Shown piece by piece: positions 35,675-46,687 of a stretch of 64,000 nucleotides of DNA. The position numbers and the translations under genes are program-made. Origin of the DNA: CAZOJJ01 sp964580105. Lineage in GTDB: Bacteria; Bacteroidota; Rhodothermia; Rhodothermales; Rubricoccaceae. Each line of letters starts with the position of its first letter. Position 1 is the stretch's first letter. The stretch covers positions 37,108 to 101,107 of the forward strand of contig CAZOJJ010000004.1 in the NCBI GenBank assembly GCA_964580105.1. The letters run 5' to 3'. Under the pieces are notes generated by a model. It saw nothing but the letters and a program-made list of their open reading frames with translations, did no database searches and was not told the origin of the DNA.

Positions 35675-37447
35675 ATGACCATGATGCAGCACGACCACGT
35701 CCAGCCCGCCGCGCAGGCGGACACGTCGGCCCGCCCGGAGGCCCCCGCCATCCGCACGGACGACGTCTTCGACGCCATCGTCGTCGGCTCCGGCATCACG
35801 GGCGGCTGGGCGGCAAAGGAACTGACCGAGAAGGGCCTTCGCACGCTCGTGCTGGAGCGCGGGCGCCCGGCCGTCCACGGCGAGAGCTACGTGACCGAGC
35901 ACATGGCGCCCTGGCAGGCGCCGTTCCGCGGGCGCGGCGACCGCCGGGCCTACGCCGCCGACAAGCCGATGCAGTCGCAGATCGGCCCGTTCAACGAGTA
36001 CGCCGCGCACTGGTACATCAACGACCGCGAGAACCCCTACACCGTCGGGCGCGACCCCGTGCTGTGGATCCGCGGCGACCACGTCGGCGGCCGCTCGCTG
36101 ATGTGGGGGCGGCACTGCTACCGCTGGAGCGACCTCGACTTCGAGGCCAACGCCCGCGACGGCGTCGGCATCGACTGGCCCATCCGCTACGCGGACATCG
36201 CGCCGTGGTACGATTACGTCGAGGGCTACATCGGCATCAGCGGGGAGAAGCTCGGCCTCGCCCACCTCCCCGACGGGCCGTTCCTCCCGCCGATGGGGCT
36301 GACGGCCGTAGAACGGCACGTTCGCGACGGCATCCGCCGCCACTTCCCCGGCCGCCACCTCACCGTCGGCCGCGTGGCGACGCTGACGCAGCCGCACAAC
36401 GGCCGCGCGGCCTGCCACTACTGCGGGCCGTGCGACCGCGGCTGCTCGACGGCCTCGTACTTCTCCAGCCTCTCCGTCACCCTCCCCGCCGCCGAGGCCA
36501 CGGGGCTCATGACGCTCCGCCCGAACGCGCTCGTCCACAGCCTCGTTTACGACGAAGAGCGCGACCGCGTGACGGGCGTCCGCGTGATCGACCGCGAGAC
36601 GCGGGACGAGGTCGTCTACCGGGGCCGCCTCGTCTTCCTCTGCGCGGGCGCCCTCAGCTCGACCCAGATCCTCCTCAACACCCGGACGCCCCGCTTCCCC
36701 GACGGGCTGGCGAACTCCTCGGGCGTGCTCGGCCACTACCTCATGGACCACCACATGAAGGTGGGCGCCGAGGCCGACTTCGAGGGGTTCGAGGACCGCT
36801 ACTACGTCGGCAACCGGCCGACGGGCACCTACGTCCCCCGCTTCCGCAACCTCGACGCCGCCACACGGCGGGACGACTACCTCCGCGGTTTCGCCTACGA
36901 GGGCGGGACGTGGCGCGAGGGCTGGGACCGCGGCGCCTGGATGCCCGGCTTCGGGGCCGACTTCAAGGCGAGCCTCCGCCGGCCGGGCGTCTGGAAGCTG
37001 TTCTTCACCGGCTTCGGCGAGATCCTCCCGCGCTACGACAACTACGTCGAACTCGACCCCGAGGTGACCGACGCCTGGGGCATCCCGGCGCTGAAGATCC
37101 ACGCCTCCCTCGGCGAGAACGAGCGCGCCATGCGCGCCGACATGGCCGAGGCCGCCCTCGAGATGCTCGAGGCCACGGGCGGCACCAACGTCTTCCCCTT
37201 CGACGACTCGTACGCCTTCGGCGAGGGGATCCACGAGATGGGCACGGCGCGGATGGGCCGCGACCCCCGGACCTCCGTCCTCAACGCCTACAACCAGGCC
37301 CACGACGTCCCCAACCTCTTCGTCACCGACGGCGCGTGCATGACGAGCGCCGCCTGCCAGAACCCCTCCATCACCTACATGGCCCTCACCGCCCGCGCCG
37401 TGGACTACGCCGCCGAGCAGGTCCGGCGCGGCGACCTCCGCGTGTAG
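35675..37447 (+). CDS. GMC-family FAD-dependent oxidoreductase (sugar dehydrogenase)
   Basis: A 590-aa flavoprotein. FAD-binding motif DAIVVGSGITGGWAAKEL at about residues 33-50, GGRSLMWGRHCYRWSD (substrate/FAD region), a cysteine cluster CHYCGPCDRGCSTAS, and the GMC C-terminal signature DGACMTSAACQNPSITYMALTARA. No own signal peptide is apparent; export through Tat piggy-backed on the subunit-3 partner is known for related gluconate/sorbitol dehydrogenases. In this operon it probably oxidises the C3 hydroxyl of a glycoside to the 3-keto form, the first step before DUF1080 cleavage. Electron acceptor is not visible (no cytochrome c gene nearby). Confidence 0.88.
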   Translation: MTMMQHDHVQPAAQADTSARPEAPAIRTDDVFDAIVVGSGITGGWAAKELTEKGLRTLVLERGRPAVHGESYVTEHMAPWQAPFRGRGDRRAYAADKPMQSQIGPFNEYAAHWYINDRENPYTVGRDPVLWIRGDHVGGRSLMWGRHCYRWSDLDFEANARDGVGIDWPIRYADIAPWYDYVEGYIGISGEKLGLAHLPDGPFLPPMGLTAVERHVRDGIRRHFPGRHLTVGRVATLTQPHNGRAACHYCGPCDRGCSTASYFSSLSVTLPAAEATGLMTLRPNALVHSLVYDEERDRVTGVRVIDRETRDEVVYRGRLVFLCAGALSSTQILLNTRTPRFPDGLANSSGVLGHYLMDHHMKVGAEADFEGFEDRYYVGNRPTGTYVPRFRNLDAATRRDDYLRGFAYEGGTWREGWDRGAWMPGFGADFKASLRRPGVWKLFFTGFGEILPRYDNYVELDPEVTDAWGIPALKIHASLGENERAMRADMAEAALEMLEATGGTNVFPFDDSYAFGEGIHEMGTARMGRDPRTSVLNAYNQAHDVPNLFVTDGACMTSAACQNPSITYMALTARAVDYAAEQVRRGDLRV

Positions 37448-37463
37448 CCTACCGCCCCACCCC

Positions 37464-38888
37464 ATGAAACGCCGCGAGTTCCTCCGCACCGGCGCCGCCT
37501 CCGTCGCGGGCGCCTTCTTCGCTCCCACGATCGTGCCGCGCCACGTGCTCGGCGGGCCGGGCTTCCGCGCCCCCTCGGATACCGTCGGCGTCGCCGGCAT
37601 CGGCGTCGGCGGGCAGGGGATGTGGAACCTCTCGGCGCTGATGGATCAGCGCATCGTCGCCCTGGCCGACGTGGACTGGGACTACGTGGGCGAGATGTTC
37701 GACGAGCGCATCGCGCACACGGAGGACGACGGCACGCCGATGTTCCCCGAGATGGCTGAGCTCCGGCCCCACTTCGACCGCGCCGCGCGCTACACCGACT
37801 TCCGCCGGATGCTCGACGAGCGCGGCGACGACATAGACGCCGTCGTCGTTGCCACGCCGGACCACATGCACGCCACGGCTGCGCTGTGGGCGATGGAGCG
37901 GGGGAAGCACGTCTTCGTCCAGAAGCCGCTCACGTACTCCGTCGAGGAGGCCCGGGCGCTCAAGCGGGCAGCGGCGACATCGGGCGTCGTGACGCAGATG
38001 GGCAACCAGGGCCATTCGAGCGACGACGGCCGCCGCGCCGTCGAGCTCGTCCGCAGCGGCGTCATCGGCCCCATCCGCGAGGTGCTGGCGTGGACGGACC
38101 GGCCCGCCGGGTGGTGGCCGCAGGGCGTCGGCAAGCCCGAGCCCGGCACGCCGCCGCCGAGCCTGGAGTGGGACCTCTTCCTCGGCCCCGCCGCCGAGCG
38201 GCCGTACTACCCCGGCATCCACCCCTTCGCCTGGCGCGGCTGGGTGGACTTCGGTGTCGGCGCCCTCGGCGACATGGGCGCCCACATCCTCGACTTCCCG
38301 TTCTGGGCGCTGGAGCTCGGCATGCCCACGCGCGTCGAGACCCGCCACACCCCGTGGGGCGGCGACCGCGACGCCCCCGACACGTACCCCCTCGCCACGA
38401 TCACGACGTACGGGTTCGACCGCCCCGGCCGCGAGCCGCTCACGCTGACGTGGTTCGACGGCGGCCTCATGCCGCCGACGCCGGTGGAGGCGCCCGAGGG
38501 CTTCACGCTCAATCCCGAAGGCGGCGTGATCTACGTCGGCGAGCGGGGGCTGCTCGTCCACGACCTCTACGGGTACGAGCCTCGGTTGCTGCCCGAGTCG
38601 CTGGCAGAGGAGGCGGAGAACGTCCCCCAGTCGCTCCCGCGCATCGAGGGCGGGATCTACGGGCACGAGCAGAACTGGATCCGCGCCATCCGCGGCGAGG
38701 AGGCGGTGTCCTGCCCGTTCGGCTACGCCGCCGACCTCACCGAGGTGATGCTCCTCGGCATCGTCGCCGCCCGCGCCGGCCGGCCGATCCAGTACGACGC
38801 CGCGACGATGTCCATCCCGAACGCCCCCGACGCCGAGCGCTTCCTCCGGCGGGCGTACCGCGCGGGGTGGGAGCTGCCTGCTTTTTGA
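37464..38888 (+). CDS. Tat-exported Gfo/Idh/MocA-family oxidoreductase
   Basis: A 474-aa protein with twin-arginine signal (KRREFLRTGAASVAGAFF). The Rossmann domain has VGVAGIGVGGQGMWNLS and the family signature in the form HVFVQKPLTYSVEEARAL; the second domain includes FGVGALGDMGAHILDFPFWAL. Exported members of this family keep a tightly bound NAD(P) and act on glycans or sugars in the periplasm. Here it may interconvert keto and hydroxy groups of sugars in the 3-keto-glycoside route. It lies 16 bp after the GMC gene. Confidence 0.9.
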   Translation: MKRREFLRTGAASVAGAFFAPTIVPRHVLGGPGFRAPSDTVGVAGIGVGGQGMWNLSALMDQRIVALADVDWDYVGEMFDERIAHTEDDGTPMFPEMAELRPHFDRAARYTDFRRMLDERGDDIDAVVVATPDHMHATAALWAMERGKHVFVQKPLTYSVEEARALKRAAATSGVVTQMGNQGHSSDDGRRAVELVRSGVIGPIREVLAWTDRPAGWWPQGVGKPEPGTPPPSLEWDLFLGPAAERPYYPGIHPFAWRGWVDFGVGALGDMGAHILDFPFWALELGMPTRVETRHTPWGGDRDAPDTYPLATITTYGFDRPGREPLTLTWFDGGLMPPTPVEAPEGFTLNPEGGVIYVGERGLLVHDLYGYEPRLLPESLAEEAENVPQSLPRIEGGIYGHEQNWIRAIRGEEAVSCPFGYAADLTEVMLLGIVAARAGRPIQYDAATMSIPNAPDAERFLRRAYRAGWELPAF

Positions 38889-38970
38889 GAGAGGGAGAAC
38901 GGAAGAAAGGGGGAAAGAGAGATGCCTGCCCCTCCTCCTCTCGCCCGTTCTCCCTTTCCCCCTTTCTCAA
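38889..38970. repeat. Purine-rich/pyrimidine-rich inverted spacer
   Basis: Left half carries GGGAGAACGG then AGAAAGGGGGAAAG; right half carries CCGTTCTCCC then CTTTCCCCCTTTCT. Both pairs are complementary, but their order crosses instead of nesting, so only one stem can form at a time. The pyrimidine strand runs to the ATG at 38971. Confidence 0.5.
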
Positions 38971-39816
38971 ATGAAACGCCGCGCCTTCCTCCGAACCGCC
39001 GGCGCCGCTCTCGGCAGCCTCGCCGCGCTGGGGCCGACGGCCTGCCGGGCCGCCACTCCAGCCGTCGTGCCCGACCGCCTCGGGGTCCAGCTCTACACCG
39101 TCCGCGACCTCCTCGCCGAGGACTTCGTCGGCGTGCTGGAGGCGGTGCGGCGGACGGGCTACGAGGAGGTCGAGTTCGCCGGCTACCACGGGCGCGACCC
39201 CCGCGCGATCCGCACCGTGCTCGACGGGATGGGCCTCACGGCGCCCGCCGCCCACGTCGGCCTCGGCGCGCTCCGCGACGACCTCGACGCGCAGGCCGAG
39301 GCGGCCTACGTCCTCGGCCATCGCTACCTCGTCGTGCCCTGGCTCGACGCCGGGGAACGCGCCTCACTCGACGGCTACCGGCGCGTTGCGGAGACGCTCA
39401 ACGCCCTCGGCGCGCGGCTCAGGGAGGCCGGGATCCAGCTCGCCTACCACAACCACGCCTTCGAGTTCGAGACGTTCGGCGGCGACCGCACCGGCTACGA
39501 CGTGCTCCTGGAGGCGACCGACCCGGCGCTCGTGGCGATGGAGCTGGATCTGTACTGGGCCGTCCACGGCGGGCGCGATCCCGTTGCCCTGTTCGAGCGC
39601 CATCCGGGCCGGTTCCCGCTGCTCCACCTGAAGGACCGGATGGAGGACGGTGAGATGGTGGAGGTCGGCATGGGCGAGATCGGCTTCGGGCGGGTCTTCG
39701 CGCACGCCGAGGCGGCGGGGGTCCGCCATGTCTTCGTCGAGCACGACGCGCCGTGGGACCCGCTGCTGAGCATCCGCTACAGCTATCACCACCTCGTGAA
39801 CCTGCGGGGGCGCTGA
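38971..39816 (+). CDS. Tat-exported sugar phosphate isomerase/epimerase-family protein
   Basis: A 281-aa xylose-isomerase-like TIM barrel with a twin-arginine signal (KRRAFLRTAGAALG) ending near TACRA. Family blocks: LGVQLYTVRDLLAEDF, GYEEVEFAGYHG, IQLAYHNHAFEFETF, VAMELDLYWAVHGG, LLHLKDRMEDG and VRHVFVEHDAPWDP (metal-binding Glu, Asp, His, Glu). This subgroup is frequently found with exported Gfo/Idh/MocA and DUF1080 proteins. It should act in the periplasm on keto-sugars or glycosides. It is the last gene of the operon. Confidence 0.87.
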   Translation: MKRRAFLRTAGAALGSLAALGPTACRAATPAVVPDRLGVQLYTVRDLLAEDFVGVLEAVRRTGYEEVEFAGYHGRDPRAIRTVLDGMGLTAPAAHVGLGALRDDLDAQAEAAYVLGHRYLVVPWLDAGERASLDGYRRVAETLNALGARLREAGIQLAYHNHAFEFETFGGDRTGYDVLLEATDPALVAMELDLYWAVHGGRDPVALFERHPGRFPLLHLKDRMEDGEMVEVGMGEIGFGRVFAHAEAAGVRHVFVEHDAPWDPLLSIRYSYHHLVNLRGR

Positions 39817-39912
39817 GGGGCCGCCCTCCCCGCCTACGCCGTCCGACTTCACGACAGGGGCACCTTCGCGCCGCCTCCCCGGTACCACCCGGCGATTCGA
39901 CCCCGACCGCGC

Positions 39913-40668
39913 ATGTGCGTCCTCTTTCTCGCCCTCGACCGGCATCCGCGTTATCCCCTCGTTCTCGCCGCCAACCGCGACGAATTCTACCGCCGGCCCG
40001 CCGCGCCCGCCGCCTGGTGGGGCGATTGCCCTGACGTCCTCGCCGGGCGCGATCTGGAGGCGGGCGGGACCTGGATGGGCGTCACCCGCGCCGGCCGCTG
40101 GGCCGCCCTCACCAACGTCCGCGATTTCCGCAACCCGCGCGAGGGCCGCGTCTCGCGCGGCGTGCTCGTCCGTGACTACCTCTGTGGCAACGAACCGCCG
40201 GAGGGCTACGCCGAGGCCGTCTCTGCCCGCCTCGGCGACTTCGCCGGGTTCAACCTGCTCGTTGGCGACAGAACCGAGGTGTGGTATGTCTCCACCCACA
40301 CCGATGCGCCCGAGGCGCTCGAACCCGGTCTCTACGGCCTCTCCAACGCCACGCTCGGCGCGCCGTGGCCCAAGGTCACGCGCGGCCTCGACGGGTTCCG
40401 CCAGGCGCTCGCGGCCGACGAGCCCGAGCCGGCCGACTTCCTCGCGGTGCTCCGCGACGACACCCCCGCGCCCGACGACCGGCTGCCCGACACCGGCATC
40501 GGCCGGGCGTGGGAGCGGCTTCTCTCGTCCCTCTTCATCGTCGGCGAGGACTACGGGACGCGCGCCTCGATGGCGCTCCTGCTGGACTGCGAGGGCGGCG
40601 GGCGCTTCGTAGAGCGAACGATCCAGCCCGGCGGGGTGCCGGGCCGGATCGAAGACGTCCGGTTCTGA
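39913..40668 (+). CDS. NRDE (TANGO2-like) family protein
   Basis: A 251-aa member of the NRDE/TANGO2 family (PF05742). The start MCVLFLALDRHPRYPLVLAANRDEFYRRP contains the Asn-Arg-Asp-Glu hallmark and the N-terminal Cys2; later blocks are LAGRDLEAGGTWMGVTRAGRWAALTNVRD and YGLSNATLGAPWPKV. Eukaryotic TANGO2 is linked to heme or lipid handling; bacterial function is not established. It stands alone, 97 bp after the sugar operon. A family 1 inverted-repeat element starts directly at its stop codon. Confidence 0.9.
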   Translation: MCVLFLALDRHPRYPLVLAANRDEFYRRPAAPAAWWGDCPDVLAGRDLEAGGTWMGVTRAGRWAALTNVRDFRNPREGRVSRGVLVRDYLCGNEPPEGYAEAVSARLGDFAGFNLLVGDRTEVWYVSTHTDAPEALEPGLYGLSNATLGAPWPKVTRGLDGFRQALAADEPEPADFLAVLRDDTPAPDDRLPDTGIGRAWERLLSSLFIVGEDYGTRASMALLLDCEGGGRFVERTIQPGGVPGRIEDVRF

Positions 40669-40851
40669 GAGGCTGTTTGGGGGCGTGCTCGCCCCTCGGT
40701 TTTGGGTCATCCCGGCCTCTGAGCCGGGATCTCCAAGAAAACCTGCGGTGCCCCGTCATCTGGAGATCCCGAAAGCGAAGCGTCCCGAAGCAATCACGTC
40801 CGGGATGACACGCGGGAAGGGCAACGCCCATGGATGCCCCAAACGGTTTCT
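40669..40851. repeat. Inverted-repeat element, family 1 (copy A)
   Basis: A 183-bp element: left end GAGGCTGTTTGGGGGCGTGC, right end GCCCCAAACGGTTTCT; GTTTGGGG and CCCCAAAC are inverted ends, and GTCATCCCGG/CCGGGATGAC inside form a second inverted pair. It begins at the base after the TGA of the NRDE gene and lies between convergent genes. Other copies: 51840-51998 (opposite orientation) and 55068-55210. A role as bidirectional terminator or mRNA end is possible. Confidence 0.75.
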
Positions 40852-40877
40852 GAGCGGGCCGGTTCTGAGCGGGCCGC
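40848..40877. repeat. 2 x 15-bp tandem repeat at end of element A
   Basis: Unit TTCTGAGCGGGCCGG repeats twice (second copy ends GC). It joins the family 1 element to the stop codon of the minus-strand gene at 40878. Confidence 0.7.
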
Positions 40878-41180
40878 TTACGACGCGAGCCGGGCGAGGA
40901 AGCGGCGGACGCGGGCGAAGCGGGGGGGGCGGGCCGGGGCCAGCGCCCGGGTCGAGCGGCGGGCGTGCTCGATCCACGCAGCCACCATCGCGGCCGGGGG
41001 CGCGTCGCCTACCCCCGTGCGCATGGCGTTGGCCTGCGCCAGCCGGTGCTGAAGGCCGGTAACGTTCCACGTCGCCAGCTCGGCGAACGTCTGGACGCCG
41101 GCGTCGGCGAGCTGATCCAGCGCGTCGTGCGCGAGGCGGTAGTGGAAGAGGCGGGGCGTGGGGGAGGCGGCAGTGCGCAT
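40878..41180 (-). CDS. Small hypothetical protein with helix-hairpin-helix-like region
   Basis: A 100-aa protein not recognised with certainty. The first part, LAHDALDQLADAGVQTFAEL followed by GLQHRLAQANAM, is helical and resembles the helix-hairpin-helix-like repeats of DUF4332 proteins (pattern L..AGV.T..EL). The C-terminal 30 residues are strongly basic (Arg/Pro-rich), compatible with nucleic-acid binding. It is convergent with the NRDE gene, separated by a family 1 element. Confidence 0.5.
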   Translation of the reverse strand: MRTAASPTPRLFHYRLAHDALDQLADAGVQTFAELATWNVTGLQHRLAQANAMRTGVGDAPPAAMVAAWIEHARRSTRALAPARPPRFARVRRFLARLAS

Positions 41181-41345
41181 GACGGACGAGGCTGAGATCG
41201 GAAGGGCACGGGGTGACGCGCAACGGGTGTGCCGGCGCGGGGCGCTGTGGATAACTCCCCGAACGCACCGGCACCGTGGCGCGCGGGCCAGTCGGCGTCG
41301 CGATATTGCAGCCCCTCGGCTGTCCCCCTCGTGTCACACCCCTCC

Positions 41346-42104
41346 GTGCCTGCAGGAAAAGCCCCCGTTCGGATCGCCATGTGGTCCGGCCCCCGCACCG
41401 TCTCGACGGCGCTGATGCGCGCGTGGGGCAGCCGGGCCGACACCGCCGTCGTGGACGAGCCGCTCTACGCCTTCTACCTCGCCGCCACCGGCCTCGACCA
41501 TCCCGGCCGCGACCTCGTCCTCGCCAGCCAGCCGGCCGATTGGCGCGCGGTGGCCGCCCGTCTCACCGGCCCGGTCCCGGGCGGCAGGCCCATCTTCTAC
41601 CAGAAGCACATGGCCCACCACCTCTTGCCGGAGGTAGGCCGCGACTGGCTCGGCGGCTTTCGCCACGCCTTCCTCCTCCGCGAGCCGCGTGCGATGCTGG
41701 CCTCGCTGGCGAGGGTGATTCCGACGCCGCGCGCCGAGGACACCGGCCTGCCGCAGCAGGTGGAGCTGTTCGAGCGGTTCGCCGAGGCGGAGGGCGCGCC
41801 GCCGCCCGTCATCGACTCGCGCGACGTGCTGGCCGACCCGGAGGGGACGCTGCGCGCGCTCTGTGCCGCCCTCGGCGTGCCGTTCGACCCGGCCATGCTG
41901 GCGTGGGAACCCGGCCCCCGCGACACGGACGGCGCCTGGGCGCCCTTCTGGTACGCCTCCGTCGAGGCCTCGACGGGCTTTGCGCCGCCGCGCCCCGAGG
42001 GCACGGCCGAGGTGCCGGATCACCTCTCCGACGTCCTCGCGGTCTGCGAGGCGCACTACGCCGTGCTCCACGTGCACCGGCTCACCGGGCATCCGGCCGC
42101 GTGA
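41346..42104 (+). CDS. Sulfotransferase-family protein
   Basis: A 252-aa protein of the sulfotransferase-like P-loop family. The phosphate-binding loop is MWSGPRTVSTALMRAW near the N-terminus; further blocks are DEPLYAFYL, FYQKHMAHHLL, FRHAFLLREPRAMLAS and PPVIDSRDVLADPEGTLRALC, all typical of the small bacterial group often misnamed branched-chain aminotransferase-like. It may transfer a sulfuryl group from PAPS to an unknown acceptor. Start is uncertain: GTG 41331, GTG 41346 and ATG 41379 are in frame; GTG 41346 leaves about 10 residues before the P-loop strand. Confidence 0.75.
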   Translation: MPAGKAPVRIAMWSGPRTVSTALMRAWGSRADTAVVDEPLYAFYLAATGLDHPGRDLVLASQPADWRAVAARLTGPVPGGRPIFYQKHMAHHLLPEVGRDWLGGFRHAFLLREPRAMLASLARVIPTPRAEDTGLPQQVELFERFAEAEGAPPPVIDSRDVLADPEGTLRALCAALGVPFDPAMLAWEPGPRDTDGAWAPFWYASVEASTGFAPPRPEGTAEVPDHLSDVLAVCEAHYAVLHVHRLTGHPAA

Positions 42105-42533
42105 CGGGATGAACGGCTCGGCGCAGAGGCCGTATCCGCCAGCCGACCCATCGTTCCCGGCCATACCGACCCTGCTCAGGCGCTTCTCGAGTCGCCGGTG
42201 CTGCCCCGGCACCTCGATCGGCTCCGGCGCATCCTCGACGACGAGGCCGGGCGGCGTGAGCGATTCGTTGACGATCGTTCGCCTGAACGGAAGGCGGAGT
42301 TCATCGACGGGGAGGTCGTCGTGCATTCGCCCGCCGGGCACCGGCACAATCGCATCACGCGCCGGCTCGTCGTGCTCCTCGGGGCCTACGTCCAGCAGCA
42401 CGACCTCGGCGAGGTCGTTGCGGAGAAGGCGCTCGTCTCGCTCACACGCAACGACTACGAGCCAGCGGTGTGCTTCTTCGGTCGTGCCAAAGCCGCGACG
42501 CGGCGAATGTGGCGGTACGGCGGGTTTGGCTGA
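42105..42533 (+). pseudogene. Uma2-family (DUF820) endonuclease remnant
   Basis: From GTG 42198 the frame encodes ERKAEFIDGEVVVHSPAGHR, HNRITRRLVVLLGAYVQQHD and LGEVVAEKALVSLTRNDYEPAVCFFG, which is the N-terminal half of a Uma2/DUF820 restriction-like nuclease fold. The frame then ends after RRMWRYGGFG, before the usual PD-(D/E)xK core. A typical Uma2-like leader (MNGSAQRPYPPADP) begins at ATG 42109 in another frame, suggesting an upstream frameshift as well. So the gene is broken at both ends. The following 183 bp to the gyrA stop show nothing recognisable. Confidence 0.6.
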
Positions 42534-42716
42534 AGGACGAGGGAGGAGGCGCGTCGTGAGGGCAGGGGCTCTACGGGTGCTCTCGTGCGGGCCGCCTCCG
42601 GTCAACGTGTGCTGGAGGCATCATGCAGGACGCTCCTGGCACACCGGACGGTGAGGGCCTCCACCGTCGGCCCGAGGTGAACCCCTCTGCCTCTCGTTAG
42701 GGGGCAGGGCAACGAG

Positions 42717-45479
<2,763 letters not shown>

Positions 45480-45524
45480 GTACCTGTGTTTTCGTGGGAA
45501 CCGCCGGGCGGCAGGGAGGACCCC

Positions 45525-45532
45525 GGAAGATA
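45525..45532 (-). promoter_or_regulatory. Candidate -7 promoter element of gyrA
   Basis: On the minus strand, TATCTTCC lies 46 bp upstream of the gyrA ATG. It is one base from the TATCTTCG octamer seen at two other genes. No clear -33 element is visible. Confidence 0.3.
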
Positions 45533-45684
45533 CCGAAATCGGGGCCGGGATGCCCGTTTTCGGGGCCTCGCCCGGGCGGCGGAGGGCGTGGGTTATGGAA
45601 CGCCTCCGGGCGGCTTCCGGTCCGCCTCAGCGGGGGTGACACGCACTGTTCACCCGGGCTTCGCGCGGGTCGTGCCGGAGGCCC

Positions 45685-46464
45685 CTACAGGTCCGGGTAG
45701 CGCGGCCAGAGGCTCGGCGGGACGAAGTCCGTCGGCGTCTGCGGCCCCCGGAAGTTGGAGACGTACACGGCCGTCTCGCGCAGCACGCGCGCCACGTCCC
45801 GGTGCGCCGAGTCGCCAAGGACGACGCCCTCGTGGACCTGATCGGGGCCCGAGACGAACGGGAGCGCCTGCTGCGGCCCGCTCGCCATGATCGTGCGCAG
45901 CGAGTCATTCTTGAAGCCGTGGCCGTAGGGGAAGGGCTCCGGGTTGGGGTCGTCCTCGAAGGCGTGCCGCGCGCCCTGGAGGTGGCCGATCTCGTGGGCC
46001 ATCGAGTAGTACGGCGCGCCGAGGCCGTCCCAGTAGACGAGGGCGAAGGCGGTGCGGGCCTCGGCCATGACGGCCCCGTTGAGTGTGTTCCGCGTGCCGG
46101 GCACGAGGACGACCACGTCCGCCTCGTGCGCATCGCGGAGGGCGTGGATCTCGTCGAGGACGCCGTCGTCGGTGCGGATCAGGGCGCGGAGCGATTCGTC
46201 GCGGTCCTCGACCTCATGGTCTACCTCGACGAGGTGGGCGAGGGCGAGGCGGATGGGGATGCGCCCGTTCGCGTAGAGGGCGTTCGTTTCGGCGACGGCC
46301 CGGCGGATGTGCGCCTCGATGTCTTCGGTGGCCGCCCGTGCGCCCGGCGTGTAGGCGACGAGCAGCGTGATCTCGGTGCGGCCGTCCTCCACGTCGGCCG
46401 GGTCGCACGACGCAAGGAGGAGCAGGACCAGCGCGAGGCCCGAACGGAAGCCGAGGCGTCTCAT
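45685..46464 (-). CDS. Reprolysin-like (M12B-type) metalloprotease lipoprotein
   Basis: A 259-aa exported zinc protease. Lipoprotein signal LALVLLLLASC. The catalytic motif is HEIGHLQGARH at residues 157-167 (HExxHxxGxxH, metzincin type), preceded by YYSMA. The upstream half (TEITLLVAYTPGARAATEDI, AVAETNALYANGRIPIRL) is the typical start of reprolysin-like bacterial peptidases, and the Met-turn is probably TIMASG. No propeptide is obvious. It may act on surface or extracellular proteins. Single gene; a 15-bp tandem repeat array lies just upstream. Confidence 0.85.
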   Translation of the reverse strand: MRRLGFRSGLALVLLLLASCDPADVEDGRTEITLLVAYTPGARAATEDIEAHIRRAVAETNALYANGRIPIRLALAHLVEVDHEVEDRDESLRALIRTDDGVLDEIHALRDAHEADVVVLVPGTRNTLNGAVMAEARTAFALVYWDGLGAPYYSMAHEIGHLQGARHAFEDDPNPEPFPYGHGFKNDSLRTIMASGPQQALPFVSGPDQVHEGVVLGDSAHRDVARVLRETAVYVSNFRGPQTPTDFVPPSLWPRYPDL

Positions 46465-46512
46465 GGAGTCAATCTACGTTACCCGCAGCGGGTTCGTTTT
46501 CGTTCCACCGTA

Positions 46513-46580
46513 CCGAGGGGTGGCCTTCCGAGGGGTGGCCTTCCGAGGGGTGGCCTTCCGAGGGGTGGCCTTCCGAGGGG
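46513..46580. repeat. 15-bp tandem repeat, 4.5 copies, intergenic
   Basis: Unit CCGAGGGGTGGCCTT repeats four times exactly plus eight bases. It lies about 50 bp upstream of the metalloprotease start, between it and the M3 peptidase gene. No spacers between repeats, so not CRISPR. Copy-number change could alter promoter spacing. Confidence 0.9.
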
Positions 46581-46687
46581 GAAGGGGCGCGTGCCGCGAG
46601 CGGAGGGGCAGCGTGCCGCATCGGCTACCCCCTCCGCTCCGGCGGCTGTGACTCCGGGGCGCCTCCGGGAGAGGCCCGGCGCGCTAC

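Noticed and set aside
40669..40851. Insertion sequence
   Set aside because: Too short and without transposase or any protein-coding frame; treated as a non-autonomous inverted-repeat element.
46513..46580. Possible CRISPR array
   Set aside because: The 15-bp units are directly adjacent without spacers and no cas genes are present.
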